A stretch of 64,000 bases of DNA from NCBI RefSeq assembly GCF_028554725.1, contig NC_071668.1, positions 24,840,501 through 24,904,500 of the forward strand, read 5' to 3'. This DNA comes from Zeugodacus cucurbitae (Eukaryota; Arthropoda; Insecta; Diptera; Tephritidae). The position numbers and the translations under genes were made by a program. The notes under the pieces were generated by a model that worked only from the letters and a program-made list of their open reading frames with translations, was not told the DNA's origin and ran no database searches. Each line of letters begins with the position of its first letter. The stretch's first letter is position 1. Positions 61,201 through 64,000 of the stretch are shown here, piece after piece.

Positions 61201-62939
61201 GTAAACAAACCTGCTTAAATTGTAGTAAAACTCAGTTCCGCTAAACGTTTAAAAATTCTCGGTTGTAAAAAGTTACAGCGTCCAAAAATGTGGTAAGTGT
61301 TGAACAAATATGTTTACACCCATGCAACTACAAATATATGTACCTCTACCCTCATGCATTGTAATTACCGTAAACTGGCAGTATCAACTGGCGGCGAAAA
61401 AGCGCAACACTAACTAACTGTACACACACGACACCACAAAGAGTTTTAACGATTTTCGGTGCCACTTCGGGCGCTAAATACAACAGCAACAACACTGCGC
61501 TGAAGGTGCATAAACAACCAACTGGTAATTGGAGAGCAGGAGTAAGAGGAGCGCAAGAGGAGACCACACACGGCAAGAAGCTTTCGCCACTACCTAAAGA
61601 CTAGAAAATAATGCAACCATTTTGTTAGCTACAAATAACTGGAACACAAAGGCAACAACAACGCGCAGCAAAGCCTGATATTACGGAAGCAAAATAATAA
61701 CAACAATAATAATGAGAATTTATGATGATGTTCGCCGCTTATGTATGTAGGTGACAAAGGGTGTTATGTGTGTGCGCGCGGTTGGTGGTGTTGTAAGGAG
61801 TGAAGTGTGTCGCCTGAGTTGCGTGTGTTTGTGCATTTGATGTGCGGTGCGCAGTAACGTCACAGTTACGCTCATAAAACGGCAAAACTGAAAAGTTGGC
61901 GACATATGTGGCTTATATTGCCAAAGTGGCAAGCTGGGTAGTTGCGCTAGTTGCACTACTAAATGTCAGTCAACATGTGGAAAAGTGTCATTACACGCCA
62001 ACAACGCCATGCGATTTGATCAGCTGTGCATGATGTTGTTACAACCGCACGCACACACACACAGCGTGACTAGTTGACTGACTGGCCGCCTCATATTTCG
62101 CTTGTTGTTGCACATGCATAAAGGAGTTGCATGGTAGTGTAGTTAAGTGTTTATTGCATGTAGTTAGTATATGCAGTTTTTATATATGGTTGTAATTATA
62201 TACTTTAATGTAGGTTTTTGGTATGTAGCCACTGTATAAATAATATTACTGTTGTATGGAAGTTTGAGTATACGTGTACACGTAATCCTTTTTAAATTAA
62301 ATGGAAATTTTTTACTGAAAAAGGGCACCTCATTTAGTAGAGGTCATGATGGTCACATGCAGCTTAAGTCATTCATGCTATAAACCCAAAATTCACGCTA
62401 TAATCCCAATTGCCAAAGATACCTATTTCTGAATGAATCAACTTATATTCAGAGCTAATATTTTTTTATACATCTTTGATAGCACATATCATCTCTGTTG
62501 GCGCATTTTAATGTACATATGTAATTTTTAATAAATTGACAAAGTTGCATTTTAGTAAATAAAATGCTTTGAATTTTAATTAGATAATTTATATAATTAT
62601 TTTTTGTTGTTGCGCGCCAACAATCTCATTAAATTTATTACATATTTGGAATAAATTATTAATGTTAAATCAATACGATTAAATAAGGATATTATTGCTT
62701 ACAAATATCCGGAAGGTGTACAGAACCTTAAAAAACGGAGAAATCTGATACGTTGTCACTTTAAGACTTTTACTCGATATTTCGTAGGTATCCTTACAAG
62801 CCAAGTTGTAAGGTATAGCCAAGGTTGGTTAAAACAAAGTTTTCTCCAAAATTTCTATATTTAATAAATGATTCATAAAAACGAATGAATACCAAAAATC
62901 AAGGAGTGCTGATTTCGCTATCAATATCATCTAGTCATT
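58246..62939. other. Intergenic or intronic DNA, no supportable gene
   Basis: T-rich and CA/GT-rich tracts give several long but overlapping open frames at 59384-59934 that look compositional. A GC-richer block at about 60500-60830 is distinct from its surroundings. 61600-62150 has AAC/AAT and GTGT tracts. No RNA gene or exon was recognised. Confidence 0.4.
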
Positions 62940-63190
62940 TAATATCAGACTCGTTTGGGTTTCAGGCCATAGCAGAATCGCTGGAAACTGCAAAGCAGAT
63001 GGACCCGCACATGAGGTGACTCTAGGCGCGATATCATCAGATTGTGAACGAGCTGGCGCCTCGTTGTCTTTCTGCTTTTTGGGTCAGTGGACCTCGAATA
63101 AACTCGGTAGGCCTTGGTTAACGACCAGTACTTGCGTGAATGGAATCCAAGATATATTGACGATACTTGCTCTTAACAAGGTTAGGTTAA
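62940..63190 (+). mobile_element. Non-LTR retrotransposon relic, RNase H C-terminal part (left half of a split element)
   Basis: IRLVWVSGHSRIAGNCKAD is the C-terminal RNase H segment, followed by TLGAISSDCERAG, FLGQWTSNKLGRPWLTTSTC and LTILALNKVRLSLVN. The continuation expected next (LLTGHC...) is found only at 63866, beyond an opposite-strand insertion. Confidence 0.75.
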
Positions 63191-63191
63191 G

Positions 63192-63855
63192 TTTGGTTAA
63201 TTTGGTAGACCAATGAGCCACACATAGACCGATTTTGGTCCTTTCCGATACGCAAATGTCAAGAGAAGATGTGGTTTTACTAACGATGTCTCTTCCAGAT
63301 TATCGTACTGTGAAACCCCAAGGTTGAAGCCGTTGTTTGACACTGTTGGACAAGCACACAAGAAATGTTCCATTGTTTCTCTGGTACCACTTGACATTTC
63401 CTGCAGTATTCGCTTTCTGTAAGCCCCATCTTGTAGGCGTACGACGTCACCAGTCTGTAACCAGAGAGATTGCCGACCATGTTCTTACATTTCTTTCTGT
63501 TGAGCGTCAGTAAAAATTTCGTGTATTTCAGATCTACTGCTTTACACATAACTTTTGCGGTTTTGCATCCCGGTAGATCCCTCCGGCGCGCTTTGAACTT
63601 TCTTAACTTCTTTTCTAGATCATCATATAGCCAGTACATGGGTTTACCTACGTCGATCACGAATTCAGATGACAGTTTAACGCCTCACTTGCCAATTTCG
63701 TCCACTACCTCGTTACCCTCGATGCCCCTGGGTCCTGACACACAGTAGAATTGGAGTCGCTTATTTCTGGTAATATCCTCCACTGTTGCCGTGCTACACA
63801 AGACGCTTTTGGCTGATACGCAGAAAGGGAATATTGCCGCCTGACTGTCGTTGCA
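63192..63855 (-). mobile_element. Non-LTR retrotransposon relic, 5'-truncated, nested on the opposite strand
   Basis: Minus-strand reading begins at about DSQAAI (RNase H), then ISP/SAKSVL, then TRNKRLQFYCVSGPRGIEGN and EVVDEIGK; then VIDVGKPMYWLYDDLEKKLR, LPGCKTAKVMCKAVDLKYTK, FLLTLNRKKCKNMVGNLSGY, AYKMGLTESEYCRKC and, after a frame change, SSGTRETMEHFLCACPTVSN. It is the same family as 10564-11287. The usual WVPGH has become CVSGP. Its start inside RNase H is what 5' truncation during insertion would give. Confidence 0.8.
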
Positions 63856-63863
63856 ATTGTAAG

Positions 63864-64000
63864 GGACTATACTGGGCACTGTCCAATGGGCTTACATGCC
63901 ATGAGGCTAAACATCCTGACAGATGCAAATTGCTAAAGTTGCATGAAAGAAGGTGAGACTGAAACATCTACCCACATTCTCCTTTATTGTCCAGCTTTTA
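63864..64000 (+). mobile_element. Non-LTR retrotransposon relic, right half of the split element, runs off the window
   Basis: TGHCPMGLHAMRLNILTDAN is followed by a stop, then SCMKEGETETSTHILLYCPA to the window end. This is the Cys-His rich C-terminal region that should directly follow the block ending at 63190, so both belong to one interrupted element. Confidence 0.75.

Noticed and set aside
61352..61576. Minus frame with a Leu-rich hydrophobic run, considered as the missing beat signal-peptide exon
   Set aside because: No ATG upstream of the hydrophobic run and no convincing donor in phase 1.
1..64000. CRISPR arrays, tRNA/rRNA genes, operons, phage or bacterial genes
   Set aside because: None seen. 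Regularly spaced repeats are absent, no cloverleaf with a GTTCRANTC-type box was recognised, and coding is spliced and eukaryotic.

Overview
This window is nuclear DNA from an insect, most likely a higher fly and plausibly a tephritid fruit fly. Three things point there: two spliced genes with GT-AG introns, AT-rich intergenic DNA full of CA/TA microsatellites and CAA/CAG tracts, and a mix of Helitron, mariner, Tc1, piggyBac and non-LTR relics typical of Diptera. The genus is inference only. There are no operons, CRISPR arrays, tRNA or rRNA genes, and no prokaryotic, plasmid or phage signature.

Two host genes can be supported. On the plus strand, 11706-12767 is a compact three-exon gene for a secreted fibrinogen-related protein of 311 residues: signal peptide, acidic linker, a triplicated Cys-Met octapeptide, then a complete fibrinogen C-terminal domain. 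On the minus strand, 37982-52131 holds the last five exons of a Beaten-path (Beat) family immunoglobulin gene. Two Ig domains and a hydrophobic C-terminal tail are encoded, with introns of about 8.4 and 4.8 kb. The signal-peptide exon was not found and probably lies beyond the right edge.

Most of the remainder is a transposon graveyard. Positions 1-600 hold a jockey-like reverse transcriptase tail. Three Helitron relics lie at 2205-3842 (both ends recognisable), 6830-7335 (minus) and 45053-46262 (inside a beat intron). A dispersed repeat with CTCGCAA termini, called family A here, occupies most of 7.3-10.6 kb and recurs at 27.6-28.5 and about 49.5 kb. Non-LTR relics with RNase H lie at 10.56-11.29, 52.7-53.2 and 62.9-64.0 kb, the last with an opposite-strand element nested inside it. 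Another non-LTR family lies at 16.26-16.64 (minus) and 29.62-30.32 kb (plus). Internally deleted mariners lie at 13.6-14.1 and 22.0-22.4 kb, a Tc1 relic at 24.56-25.4 kb and a piggyBac 3' end at 28.5-29.06 kb. Two MITEs lie in beat introns, at 39579-40167 and 47701-48300.

Long stretches (14.1-16.2, 17.2-22.0, 30.3-37.9 and 53.4-62.9 kb) show no supportable gene. I saw no clear novel multi-gene system. The best unexplained items are a nearly perfect 25-bp-arm hairpin at 15639-15696, a 600-bp foldback element, the 24-bp coding repeat in the fibrinogen-related gene, and two unnamed dispersed repeat families. Alignments were made by eye, so element boundaries are approximate unless a terminal motif is named.
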